A stretch of 64,000 nucleotides of DNA, taken from Conchocele bisecta. Its lineage: Eukaryota; Mollusca; Bivalvia; Lucinida; Thyasiridae. Location: contig CM055271.1 in NCBI GenBank assembly GCA_029237695.1, forward strand, positions 80,797,488 to 80,861,487, written 5' to 3'. A program made the translations under genes and the position numbers. Shown here piece after piece: positions 54,452 through 64,000 of this stretch (within the stretch, counting starts at the first letter, position 1; every line of letters starts with the position of its first letter). The notes under the pieces were generated by a model. That model did not search any database. It was not told the DNA's origin and was given only the letters and a program-made list of their open reading frames with translations.

Positions 54452-55083
54452 CAATTCCCAAGGGAACGAATTGCTAATTCGTGGGAACGAATTGCTCATT
54501 TGTGGGAACGAATTGTTATATCGTGGGAACGAATGGTTAATTCTAGGGAACGAATTGTTAAATTGAGGGAACGAATTGTCATTGCGTGGGAACGAATTGT
54601 ATTCAAGGGAACGAATTGTTATACAGTCGAACCTCCCCGAACGGCCACCTCTCTACAACAACACCCTCTCTATAACAGCCGCTATTTTATATCCATCCCA
54701 AATGGATGATTTCCTCTGTTGAACAAAGTGTCGTCTGCTGTTGCTTTTGCCTTCTTTCTCAATAAAAACATGTTTTGACAGCATTTTAGAATCATTTCCT
54801 TTGGAAATGATTCTAAAATGTTGTCAAATCATGATTTGATAAGGATTATAGAAAGAAAATAATATACAGCGGATGATATAACTGAATTCAGCATTAACCT
54901 CCCTACAACAGCCACCTCTCTACAACAGCCAGTTTTGCGTCTTCCCATGGGTGGCTGTCGTAGAGATGTTGAACTGTATCATGGAATCGAATTGTTGATT
55001 CGAGAGAACGAATTGCTAAATTGAGGGAACGAATTGTTATTTCGTGGGAACGAATTAATAAAAAAAAATTGATGTCCCTCCGT
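54452..55083. mobile_element. Family E copy split by a pogo-like MITE
   Basis: GGGAACGAATTGTTA-type units at 54452-54622 and 54980-55083 belong to one family E copy; the right end keeps GAACGAATTAATAAAA and GATGTCCC, with the rest of the terminus degraded. The two parts are separated by the MITE at 54625-54978. Confidence 0.75.
54625..54978. mobile_element. Pogo-like MITE with family G core, copy 2
   Basis: It starts CAGTCGAACCTCCCCGAACG and ends GCTGTCGTAGAGATGTTGAA, CTG, flanked by TA on both sides. It contains TCATTTCCTTTGGAAATGA. Opposite orientation to 15273-15616 and nearly the same length. Confidence 0.8.
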
Positions 55084-55152
55084 ACCATTGAGTTTGAACT
55101 GACAACAAATGTGTGTATATACTAAGAGTACCGACAAGCACTGAATGTATTT

Positions 55153-55181
55153 CCCCAATCTATAAATATAACACTGTCCCG
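55153..55181 (+). promoter_or_regulatory. Duplicated TATAAATA block, unit 1
   Basis: CCCCAATCTATAAATATAAC followed by ACTGTCCCGTG. TATAAATA at 55161-55168. It matches a second block 78 bp downstream. TATA boxes are plausible but no transcript evidence. Confidence 0.3.
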
Positions 55182-55187
55182 TGCCTA

Positions 55188-55428
<241 letters not shown>

Positions 55429-55429
55429 T

Positions 55430-56040
55430 GGCTCGAAGACCTTCAATACTCTGACATATATGTCCAAAAATGCCGATTTTTTTAAGTGTTTTATGTGATA
55501 TGTGTTGGTACCAGGCCGACTGATGTGTATAGGTGTGTGCAGAAATGGGACACTACTTAGGTCCAATACGCAAATAACCCTTTCAGCCCTAAGGAACTGG
55601 AATGGACTGTGATATGCTAATGTTCCGACCAATCCAATGGTCACAAACTAATGTTCAGATTCGTCCATTTATGAAAAGGGGGTATTTGTTGTTCTCACAT
55701 ATTTGATTAGCTATATTTACATTGGATATTGTGATAGTTTAAAACATGTAAATGACCAAATACTGTACCACGTTAAAATGTGGAATATTACTGTTTCCAT
55801 CACGTTGCCGGTCAATAGCGTGACGATATTGACAACGACGATGAGCGCCATGTATTTTAATGACGTCAAAAAAACATTAACGAATCCACAACGTCACGTG
55901 GGGATAATGTAATGTACTGGGATATAAACTCCATTATCAATTTATGGACAGTGTAAATCAAACTGTTAATAAACGCCAGCCGTCGGAAGAGAACGTTAAA
56001 GTGAATAGGTTACCGTCCCACCAACAGATACATGTAAGGT
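55430..56040. other. Interval without recognisable gene
   Basis: AT-rich. Short frames only. A TGACGTCA-like site lies at 55860. Nothing else supported. Confidence 0.4.
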
Positions 56041-56045
56041 CATAT

Positions 56046-56455
56046 ACAAGATGTATGATCACGTGGTTACAACAACAACAACACGTACTGAAACTTCCAG
56101 AAGCCCTCCGATTCAAAGTATGTATTCTTTTATTTATTATGTAACGGATTTTGATAATATATGGCGCATCAAACGCGCCTTGTGAAGCTGCATTTTGTGG
56201 TCTCGGTACCTTGGCCCAAACTTGTGTCATTTTTGCGAAGAATCGATTTCCGTGTCTACTGACACGGCAATCGATTCTTCGCAAAAACGACATAAGTAAG
56301 TGCCGAAACTCCTGGGACCACCAAATGCAGCTCATCAAGGCGCGTTTGTTGTGCCATATTTCATCAAAATTCGTTGCCTATTAAAGGACAATTTCAAATA
56401 ATACTTCCTTTGGAGCGCTTCCAACACTTTCAGCCATTATTGTTGTTGTTGTAAG
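56046..56455. mobile_element. Fold-back family R, copy 2, right end lost
   Basis: ACAAGATGTATGATCACGTG, GTTACAACAACAACA on the left; central TTTGCGAAGAATCGATTTCC and CAATCGATTCTTCGCAAAAA; the right arm breaks off after TTGTTGTTGTTGTAAG, where the SINE at 56462 begins. Confidence 0.8.
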
Positions 56456-56461
56456 TATTGT

Positions 56462-56600
56462 TCGAAGGACTAGGTTAGCACGAAGTTGTCTTGTCCACAC
56501 ACCGAATCGGCCATTCACAGCGGTCGAGGTGGGATATGAACCCGTGGTCTCCCGATCCGCAGTCCGACACTCTACCTACTGAGCTAATCCGGTCGCTTTG
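56462..56600 (-). mobile_element. tRNA-derived SINE (tRNA-Arg-like head)
   Basis: On the minus strand from about 56597: GCGACCGGATTAGCTCAGTA, GGTAGAGTGTCGGACTGCGG, then GACCACGGGTTCATATCCCA. A-box TTAGCTCAGTAGG and B-box GGTTCATATCC are clear. The anticodon loop CTGCGGA would read GCG (Arg), but the following stem is imperfect and the acceptor arm does not close well. The body of about 60 bp (CTGTGAATGGCCGATTCGGT to 56462) makes a SINE more likely than a working tRNA gene. Confidence 0.65.
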
Positions 56601-56917
56601 GTAAGGATTAAACTCTGCGACATGTCTGCGAATTATTGAAATCAGAGAATTGAGTGTTGGGGTATAAACTAAAACGAAGATGTATTGAAGGTAGGCAAAC
56701 GAGACAAACGAAAACGAATGACAATCGCAGTGAAAACGATCATTTTGTACAACGACGTCCACAGAAACGACCATTGTCTGTTTGCTTTGTCTGTGAACAC
56801 GATATTTTCAATAAATACAAAAATGATTGTTTAAACCAACGAAACCATCATTTTCTAATCATAACAAGAGTGCAGTCAGACAGAGAAAACGCTGGTCGAG
56901 GGATTGGTTGACAGACA

Positions 56918-57510
56918 GCTGTTGCAGGAGTTGATTACACCAACTCTACACCCTATACTGGGGGCCGTTTCACTAAGCTTGGTACGAATAAAATATTCGT
57001 AAATGCAAATTTAGGATCGTCTGGATATTTTAATTGAGATATTTACATTTATTGAGCATAGTGCTCAATAAATGTAAATCCAATAATTGTTTACAAGAAA
57101 ACATTGTAATGTGAAATTTACAGACTATCGTAATTTTGCACTTACGAACATCTTAGTCGTACACAGTTTAGTGAAAAGCACCCCAGGACTGTATGCAAAA
57201 GTGTGAGGAAATGGCCAAGTTGAAAAGACCGTATTTTCGTGAAAAAATAAGTTTGGCAAAAACAATAAAAACACCATGGTGCACAGGTTCAATATGTCTA
57301 GGTGGAAGACAAGTGCAACGTTTCCAAATGATTCACAGAAAGCGGTCAGAGGAGTTGATTACATAGACTATATACCCTATACAAGAATGTATACAAACAT
57401 GTGAAAAATGGCCATGTTGAAAAATACAAAATAGTTTTTCGTAAATAAAACACAATGATGCACACGTTCAATGTGTGCCTCGACATGTGTAAAGTTTCAG
57501 CTCGATTAAC
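56918..57510. repeat. Tandem repeat of about 170 bp interrupted by MITE A
   Basis: GGAGTTGATTACACCAACTC, ACCCTATAC at 56928 recurs as GGAGTTGATTACATAGACTA, TACCCTATAC at 57352 and partly as GGAGACGATTACACAAACTC at 57515. Each unit continues with GTGTGAGGAAATGGCCAAGT or GTGAAAAATGGCCATGTTGA. The MITE at 56959-57185 splits the first unit. Confidence 0.6.
56959..57185. mobile_element. MITE family A, copy 6
   Basis: It starts GGGGGCCGTTTCACTAAGCT and ends CGTACACAGTTTAGTGAAAA. It interrupts the tandem repeat between CCCTATACT and GGACTGTATGC. Confidence 0.8.
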
Positions 57511-57540
57511 AGAAAGCTATCAGGAGACGATTACACAAAC

Positions 57541-57605
57541 TCACTCACAACCTCCGGATTGGAAGTCATGTGTTCTAACCCCTATGCCACAGCCCATCAC
57601 GCCTG
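57541..57605 (-). mobile_element. tRNA-like SINE head (tRNA-Gly-like), truncated
   Basis: On the minus strand: GGGCTGTGGCATAGGGGTTA, GAACACATGACTTCCAATCC, GGAGGTTGTGAGTG. The A-box TGGCATAGGGG fits well; the loop CTTCCAA would read TCC (Gly); the B-box is cut short. A truncated SINE head or tRNA pseudogene. Confidence 0.45.
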
Positions 57606-57762
57606 CCCTCCGAACGGTATAACACTGAATGCTATAACATAATACGTCCCGTTCTTTTTTTCCAACATTGGCGTATAAACACGAAAACGATGTGAAAACG
57701 ATTCGATAGAAAATCGTTCGCTGATGGAACCAGGAACACATCCATGGTGAATGTATAGTGAA

Positions 57763-58036
57763 ACCCTCTCTAAACTGGACATCCTGGGAGGTCCCCATTG
57801 TGTCCAGTATACAGAGGTTTCACTGTAAATCAGGCATTTTATCATTTTGAACCAAATGTGTTTGCTAAGCGATCATTCAAAGGCATTATCCCCTGAGATA
57901 AATTACCAAGATGCCCGTCCAAGTAAGATAATATATCGATGGTCTAGTAACATAAGGTCGTAGTAGCATAGCAGTTACGACCTTATGTTACTAGACCATC
58001 GATATGTTTGTCTTAGTGTCCGGATTAGAGAGGTTT
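57763..58036. mobile_element. Family F MITE carrying an inserted 30-bp perfect hairpin
   Basis: It starts AGTGAAACCCTCTCTAAACT and ends GTGTCCGGATTAGAGAGG. Near its right end lies a perfect hairpin: arm 57933-57962 (ATATCGATGGTCTAGTAACA and on), 13-base loop, arm 57976-58005. Other family F copies lack this hairpin. Confidence 0.75.
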
Positions 58037-58123
58037 TTTATTGCATTTAGTGCTTTCTACATGGCTTTGACCATGGCTGTAGATAATGCTAATTCCGGCG
58101 CCAATGCAACATCGACGTAATGC

Positions 58124-58624
58124 ATGTGTCTCATGATGTTACTGAAACGTCATCAGACCGGTTCACAAAGGTCGCACAGAAATTTTGAAATTGATACGGT
58201 TCCATCACGCGACGTGTACTGCGGCCCCGGAATATGTAAGTGTAAATCAGCTGTTTTAATGGAGCAGATTATCAAAATACAGAAAGTAACTGTATATATG
58301 CTCAAATTACACGATATTTCCGACGGAAATGTAACAATAACGTTCGACCATGTCCAGCCGTGTGTAAACGTTTGCCGTTCACTCGCGAACTGTTTGATCC
58401 CGTGGCCTATGACCTTGTTGTTCAAACAGTTCCCTCGTACCAACGTTTACCCACGCAGAGCTCCAGATAAGCTGCATATTTGCTTAAATACCCAATTAAA
58501 ATTGCCAAACACCCCAATTGAAATCAGAAGAAGAGAGTATCAAAAAGCAATACAAATTTTATGGTACCTTTATCATGCTGCAGAAAACAATAAACAGACC
58601 ACAAATGTAGCATATTTTTCTTAA
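58124..58624 (+). CDS. Hypothetical ORF, 166 aa, doubtful
   Basis: An uninterrupted frame with fairly even composition, several cysteines (VYCGPGICKCKS, VQPCVNVCRSLANC) and a basic C-terminal segment (EIRRREYQKAIQILWYLYHA). No signal peptide or known motif. The start region has other Met codons nearby and the codon use does not stand out. It sits between a family F MITE and a hairpin at 58628. An exon of an unknown gene or a chance frame; the second is slightly more likely. Confidence 0.25.
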   Translation: MCLMMLLKRHQTGSQRSHRNFEIDTVPSRDVYCGPGICKCKSAVLMEQIIKIQKVTVYMLKLHDISDGNVTITFDHVQPCVNVCRSLANCLIPWPMTLLFKQFPRTNVYPRRAPDKLHICLNTQLKLPNTPIEIRRREYQKAIQILWYLYHAAENNKQTTNVAYFS

Positions 58625-58627
58625 TTT

Positions 58628-58712
58628 CCATGAAAACACATCTTGGTATTTCATTAGAATTGTTTCCAAGGAGACAATTCTAATGAAATGACAAGACATG
58701 TTTTCATTTCGA
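58628..58712. repeat. Imperfect hairpin, about 38-bp arms
   Basis: ATGAAAACACATCTTGGTAT, TTCATTAGAATTGTTTCC and the inverse, meeting at CAAGGAG. A small fold-back element of unknown family. Confidence 0.65.
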
Positions 58713-59144
58713 AGCAAACTATTCAATAATTGCTTTCAGTGGATGTGTAAATAGTAGTGTAATTTTATTTTACCCAATTCAAATTTTGAAATACCCAATT
58801 GCTTCAGAAACGATGGAGTGACAATACTCAATTACTAATTCCTTATCAGCCCTGCCCCTGGCTGGACATTGTCGAACCTTATAACTTACTTGTTGATAAA
58901 GATCATCGTCCTGGTACTTGCCGTGCGATCGTCGTGCAATATTGCTCACGATTGTACCAGGGCTGAAATGCAAAGCCCATACTCGTTATTGCCACTATTC
59001 GTCACCAAGAGAAAATACCAATTATGGCTGTTGGCAGGCAAAGCAAAGCTTATGGCAATTACGATCGCTACACCAGTAGCCAATTTAAACATAAATGATA
59101 AGTATGCAGTGATTCAAAAGTACCATTTCTGAAAAATAAGTAAC

Positions 59145-59635
59145 TATATGGAAAAAATGATAATATTTCAGAATTTTAGTGAGTCAAATCTGAAAAATGT
59201 GATGCGGAGGTAGATAAAACACTGAATATACTTAGTTATTTGCACGGGTTTCGCTGTGAGAGAAAACCCGTAATCAACTCCTTACAAATAATACACCGTG
59301 AAGAGAACACCCGTAATTGCGCGCCTGTTTTCTTGGAAACCACGAGCTACCATGCAAAATGTTAAAACATTTGGAAAGGGTCTCGACTAATCCAAAATGT
59401 TAATGTGATTGAACACATTCCAAACATGCACTCAATTATATCTGGTTCATAGAAACAGCTGCGTAATTTGGATTTCAAAAAATGCATGACGTCACATCTG
59501 ACGTCACACAACGTAACGTAAAAACGCGGGAAAACACGTCATTGTATAGCTATTCATGGGCGCATCACAATTCATTGATTATACTCTCAACAATAGACTA
59601 AATCTGCATATGTATCCGCCGTGGAAGTGTAATAA
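59145..59635. other. Interval without recognisable gene
   Basis: Contains an ACGGGTTT/AAACCCGT short hairpin (59246-59271) and TGACGTCA-like motifs at 59490-59510. No gene recognised. Confidence 0.4.
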
Positions 59636-59795
59636 ATATGATATTCCATCGTACATATTTGAATAGCGGAAATAATACACTCGTGTTCGTCGGCGTCCGT
59701 GCAAGCAACGAGTGAGCTGCTTACGCAGAAGCAGACGCACACTCGTGTATTATTTCCCGCTATTCAAAATGTACAATGGAATATCCTCTATATAC
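59636..59795. repeat. Fold-back element of about 160 bp
   Basis: The left arm is ATGATATTCCATCGTACATA, TTTGAATAGCGGAAATAATA, CACTCGTGT; the right arm is the inverse ACACTCGTGTATTATTTCCC, GCTATTCAAAATGTACAATG, GAATAT. The GC-rich loop is about 50 bp. Single copy in the window. Confidence 0.75.
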
Positions 59796-60135
59796 AGTTA
59801 CTATAAATATGTGTTGTCAAATATTTCTCATGTTACATGGTATTGTGGATGGGTGGGGTAATATACATAGTTGGTCAGATATTGCAAGTTATGCTCTCCA
59901 GTCATGACATATTCGTCATCCATAATGCAAATTTCAAGAACATGTCTGATTCAGCTGATCTGGTAGAAAACTTTATTTTTGCATGGCAGTAAAATACATT
60001 GCAGCAATCGCAGTATATGCACTTGGTGACCTTTGGTGACATCATGAAGTATAATACCAGATAGCCGCGGCCCGCATGTCGAGCCCGCTGAGGTATTTGA
60101 TGGTATTTTTAAAAACTTTAACGCAGATTTCGGAC

Positions 60136-60142
60136 GGACGGA

Positions 60143-60174
<32 letters not shown>

Positions 60175-60200
60175 CGGACGCACACACGCACGCACGTCAT
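60136..60200. repeat. ACGC tetranucleotide microsatellite
   Basis: CGGACGGACGG then about twelve ACGC units with two interruptions. The ACVRACVRAC-type peptide on the minus strand is an artefact. Confidence 0.9.
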
Positions 60201-61440
60201 TGTGATCACTATGTCTCGCTTTCCGCAAGCGGCTCGACAAAAATTAAATAGTTTATACTGTTTAATATAATATATGGTAGTTTACATGTAACATGCTTAC
60301 ATCATCAATGATAAATAATTGTTTGTGTTCTATGTGAAATGATAATGTGCACAATTTTGAAGGTTGTTTCAGGTTTGCCGAAAGCTTGACCCCCCAAGTC
60401 ACAAACAAAACTGACCACATACCAATTGTCACAACATGGGTGTTCTGATATCCGACTGGTATTGGGAATTTGTAACCATGAAAAATGTTCATTTCTCGAG
60501 AACCGAACTGTTGGCATCTCTTGGAAAAATGTTCTTCTCGCCATCTTCTTTCGGTTGTCAGATTGGTTCCGGGCTAATTATTGGGGTATTAATTACGGAA
60601 TGATTAAAGGTATTTTCTTATGGTAAAGTCTCCTTTTTAAATTTAGTGTTACGGTCATGAACTTTGTGATGATAATTTATAATACTGTATAAATATGAAT
60701 TAAATAATTTGTTTGTGGTTTCTGTTGGCTACGTCTAGTGGATTGGTCAATTTTCTGCAAACGAACGAACATTTTTATGTCTTACCGTCACAGGTTGATT
60801 CAGCTTCATAGAATAAGAAGAGAAATATTTATGTTAACCGCCCGCCCATTGCCCTTTTTTGTTTGCAATTATAATTGTGCTCCATTAATTTGCTTGATTG
60901 CATGATATTATGTTCAGACAGGAGTAATAGAGGTGACATATGAGCAAGTGGTGCCCATGCGTAAGAAGATGATACGGTAGGATCGTTTAGTTATTGTTGA
61001 TACGTAAAATGTCGTAATTTATTTTGTGATAGTCGACTATAATGATACGTCTCTCCAGATATATTCTTGCATGGCAGGGGTGTTTCGGAGTGGCATAGTT
61101 GTTAAGGTACTATTCGTGCCATGTATAGATAGGTGGTTCAGGATAAGCTGACTATTATAATCTAGTTAGTGGCGTGATCTATCACAGGATAATATTAGTT
61201 GATATGAGGCGGGTGGAAAAATGTTCCATTCCTCTTCTGATCATAGTCCATTTATTGGATAATGTAATTTGTTCATGTCGAGTTCATTTGGTATATGTAA
61301 ATTTAGTTTCTACTATCATTTGCATAAGCTGGATCTCTTTACCTGAATACACAATATATATGGTTATTTGAGTTATTCCCCCTTTTGTATTGGCATATTG
61401 AATTGTTAGGAAATTAGGAAAGACAAATTCCATTTAACAG
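60200..61440. other. Interval without recognisable gene
   Basis: AT-rich DNA. Frames at 60305-60626 on both strands are below 80 residues and have no recognisable motif. No repeats with clear ends. Confidence 0.4.
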
Positions 61441-61446
61441 TATGGA

Positions 61447-61610
61447 ACGCCAAATCTACATAAACTTAAATAAATATTACTAGCTCTAATAATTAAAGCT
61501 AGTATTAACTATTTAGAGCTAGCTCTAACTGATTTAGACATCTCTTCAAATGATTTGGAGCTATCTCTGAATAGTTAATTAATTATTTGAGTTTATGTAG
61601 ATTTGGCGTG
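61447..61610. mobile_element. Family L: TIR element packed with AGCTCTAAATA units
   Basis: Termini ACGCCAAATCTACATAAACT and AGTTTATGTAGATTTGGCGT. The interior is short units of about 20 bp such as TAGCTCTAATAATTAAAGCT and TATTTAGAGCTAGCTCTAAC, each palindromic. Confidence 0.85.
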
Positions 61611-61613
61611 CCT

Positions 61614-62031
61614 GGCAAATCTACATACAGTCAAATAAGTATTGCTAGCTCTAAATACTTAGAGCTAGCATTAAATATTTATCCCGTCAACACAGTGCGT
61701 ATGTGCCGTGAAACACGGTGCCGTGAAACATTTTTTGATATCCTGTCAATACGACCTAATCACTGCGTATGAATATGTGCTGTGGCTGCGGTTATATTTT
61801 TGCATTTTACAGCCATTTGTAGGTGTTGACGGGATAAATAGAATAGTAGGTTAGTGCCGTGAATGGGAAAAATATCTGGCGCGGCACGGAAACGGGATGT
61901 GCTCGGCAGAGCCTCGACCATCCCGTTTCCTGAGCCTTGCCAGATATGTTTACCCATTCACGGCACTAACCTACTATTCTCTATATTTAGAACTAGCATT
62001 AATTATTCAGTTTATGTAGATTTGGCGTTTC
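61614..62031. mobile_element. Second family L element, split by family C
   Basis: GGCAAATCTACATACAGTCA starts the copy and GTTTATGTAGATTTGGCGTT ends it. TAGAGCTAGCATTAAATAT at 61658 and TTAGAACTAGCATTAATTAT at 61987 are L units on either side of the family C insertion. It lies next to the first L copy. Confidence 0.8.
61677..61985. mobile_element. Family C, copy 6, best preserved
   Basis: TTTATCCCGTCAACACAGTG to GTGTTGACGGGATAAATAG is the TIR module, then the palindrome module AATAGTAGGTTAGTGCCGTG and inverse to CACTAACCTACTATTCTCTA. Its insertion into family L shows that the two modules transposed together. Confidence 0.9.
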
Positions 62032-62251
62032 ATATAAAAGGGGCGTGCAGCAGGGTTTTCCTTGTTCTCATTTTGGACACTAAGCTATATCTGAAAATGT
62101 ATAATACGGTACAACAACTATTCTAAAAATCTTTCATACAAATGGCCTTTTACCTCTGTTTTCTGTCACTGAGTAAAGACCTCATTTATTTAATAATTTC
62201 TGAAAAATACTGATAGCTCTGTTTGATTTTTACTGGGTCGAATAGTTCGTT

Positions 62252-62560
62252 TGATTGACTGATTGATGGGTATTGAACGGCATATCAACAGCTAACTTTA
62301 AGTCATTTAAGGCCGGTCCAACGGGATCGATCCCGTATTTAACCTGCTGCATTGCGGGGAAAATCCCAAAATCAGAACCGAATATTTACATCTAAAAAAT
62401 ATATTCAGCCCTCAAATTAGAATATCCTGACCTGGTGCCAGGTCTATACCACACCAAAGTCACTTGGCCCCTTCCCCTAAAACTAATATAATCGTAATAC
62501 TAACATAAGGGGCATAACCATAACGATCGTTAACTTACCCATCGCATGCTCCTACCTTCC
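62252..62560 (-). mobile_element. SINE-like family N, opposite orientation
   Basis: On the minus strand the copy runs from the GGAGCATGCGATGGGTAAGT head at about 62560 to TTAGCTGTTGATATGCCGTT near 62270, with CAATCAGTCAATC as its tail. Confidence 0.6.
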
Positions 62561-63300
62561 ACCCACGTCAATCTTTGGACAAATATGACAAAAAATCGGG
62601 TTCGGAAACCACGTGATCCCCCACCTCATGATAGGTTAGGATTTATCGAAACAAAATCAATGCAATAAATACTACACCAAGGTGTGGATCACGTGGTTTA
62701 GGAACACGATTTTCCGACGTGACGTAATCTCTGACGTCATTTTTACAGTAGATTGTATTTAAAATCTTCCTAACAAACGGACAGATTTTGATGATTAGTA
62801 GCGCACCAAAATACGATGGCATATGTGTTTTATGGATGCTTTGAAAGTTATTTACAATAACTTATAACTTTCACAAAGAATCGAGTACTGTTCATTTCTT
62901 ACATTCACGTGCTCAAGTTTGTATTTACATTTACGGTAACCGAGTCTTCGATAAAACGACATAATTATGAGATTAAAGCCGCCTATACAATAAACGACAA
63001 CATGTACCGCATTTGCTGCGGTATATTTCATAAAAAATATGTCATTCTATTAGAAAGATATTAAAGGAAATCTACTGTAAACACATCTAAACAACATGAC
63101 GTCATGCCGTTCGGAAACACCTTGTACACGACTGTACAAAACTTACTTGATTGCATTTACCCGGACGCCGTGCGGTGCCATCTCTGAAAAGAAAGAGGCT
63201 ACCAGGCTAGTATATATTGATATGACGTTCATCAGGCAAGATTAGGAAACGCGTAGAAATTTCGTGGCGTTATGGTATTCTACTTCTCATGTGAAAAGTT
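62561..63300. other. Interval without recognisable gene
   Basis: An ACCACGTGATCC/GGATCACGTGGT pair (62610 and 62686) suggests a small fold-back element, and a family D-like fragment (ACCAGGCTAGTATATATTGA) lies at 63200. No coding sequence. Confidence 0.4.
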
Positions 63301-63305
63301 TCGGT

Positions 63306-63757
63306 ATCAAGGTGTATGATCACGCGGTTACAACAACAACAACAAGTACTGAAACTTCCATAAGCCCTCCGATCCAAAGTACAAATTCATTCTTTTATTT
63401 TGTCCTGATTATGCAACGGATTTTTGTGAAACGTGGAGCATTAAACGCGTCTTGTTAAGCCGAATATGGTGGTGTCTGTACTTTGGCCCAAGCTACTGTC
63501 GTTTTTGCGAAGAATCGTGTTCCGGGTCTACCGACACGTAAATCGATTCTTCGCAATAACGACATAAGCATGTGCCGAACTCCCGAACTGGACGACCAAA
63601 TGCACCTCATGAAGACGCGTTTGCTGCGCCAGATTTCATCAAAATCCGTTGCATATTAAAGGAAAATGTCAAATAATAACTTACTTTGAAGTGGGCGAGA
63701 TTTCAACACTTTCAGCTATTGTTGTTGTTGTTGTAACCATGTGATCATACACATTGG
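63306..63757. mobile_element. Fold-back family R, copy 3
   Basis: It starts CAAGGTGTATGATCACGCGG, TTACAACAACAACAACA and ends GTTGTTGTTGTTGTAACCAT, GTGATCATACACATTG. The central hairpin is TTTGCGAAGAATCG and CGATTCTTCGCAA. Confidence 0.85.
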
Positions 63758-64000
63758 GTATTCTGCTAGCGGATGGACACAGATAGTATGTTTTTCGTGG
63801 AAAATAACGAATGGTTGTCTACATGTATCTTTACACATCGTTGTGACACCAGTTTCGTTCTATAATTAGAAACTGATGTTTTCCTTGGCGTACACGTGTC
63901 AGGAAAAAATCATTTTGTAATCAACCAAAGCGACGTCAAAACGATGCGTTGAAAGAAACGACATGGGGTTTACATAGTCGAAAGCCGGATATTTAAACGA
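63758..64000. other. Right edge of window, nothing recognised
   Basis: No gene or element end that I can support. Confidence 0.4.

Noticed and set aside
56521..56597. Functional tRNA-Arg gene
   Set aside because: A and B boxes are present, but the anticodon stem and acceptor arm do not pair well and a SINE body follows. Listed as a SINE instead.
59951..60187. ACVRACVRAC repeat protein
   Set aside because: Translation of the ACGC microsatellite.

Overview
The window looks like non-coding, repeat-dominated DNA of an invertebrate animal, most probably a bivalve or related mollusc. The evidence is eukaryotic non-LTR retrotransposon remnants, a decayed Tc1-type transposase, tRNA-derived SINE heads, a SINE-like family ending in a short AATC tail after a GGCCGTTAAACACCAAT motif (the kind of 3' end I associate with molluscan SINEs), and hundreds of short palindromic elements. 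Nothing looks bacterial or viral. Two runs of exactly 500 N (14282-14781, 53304-53803) are scaffold gaps.

Only one convincing intact protein-coding gene is visible: a single-exon 310-residue protein at 36976-37908 (+) with the full motif order of the endonuclease/exonuclease/phosphatase (EEP) fold. Other protein traces are transposon remains: three non-LTR retrotransposon fragments (13362-14049, 25387-26702, 29090-29660, all minus strand) and a Tc1-like transposase with two stop codons and a missing C-terminus (49230-49985, +).

Layout. 1-3480: degenerate 19-bp minisatellite. 3.5-7.2 kb: palindromic MITEs around a 64-bp satellite. 7.2-16.7 kb: a dense field of fold-back elements, a LINE 3' end and the first gap. 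17-22 kb: SINE-like copies and MITEs. 22-24.7 kb: a 2.7-kb inverted repeat around unique AT-rich DNA. 25-27.4 kb: a four-deep nest of insertions. 28-33.5 kb: mixed elements and a 394-bp tandem duplication. 33.5-35.05 kb: GC-rich 21-bp array with 255-bp higher-order periodicity. 35.3-38.2 kb: the EEP gene between inverted flanking repeats. 39.3-41.5 kb: 73-bp satellite. 41.5-64 kb: more MITEs, SINE-like copies, the Tc1 remnant, a 20-bp array, the second gap and several more nested elements.

The main biological pattern is in the repeats. At least four, probably five, unrelated families share one design: unique terminal inverted repeats enclosing a run of about 20-21-bp units that are each self-complementary (TTCGTTCCC, CTTGAATTTTCAAG, TCCTAATTAGGA and AGCTCTAAATA types, perhaps also the CCCGGG type). 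In addition, two satellites (64 bp and 73 bp) carry sequence that matches the ends of dispersed palindromic elements elsewhere in the window, which suggests satellites being born from MITE termini. Family letters (A, B, C and so on) are local labels for this window only. Element boundaries were read by eye and are good to a few bases at clean ends and to tens of bases elsewhere.
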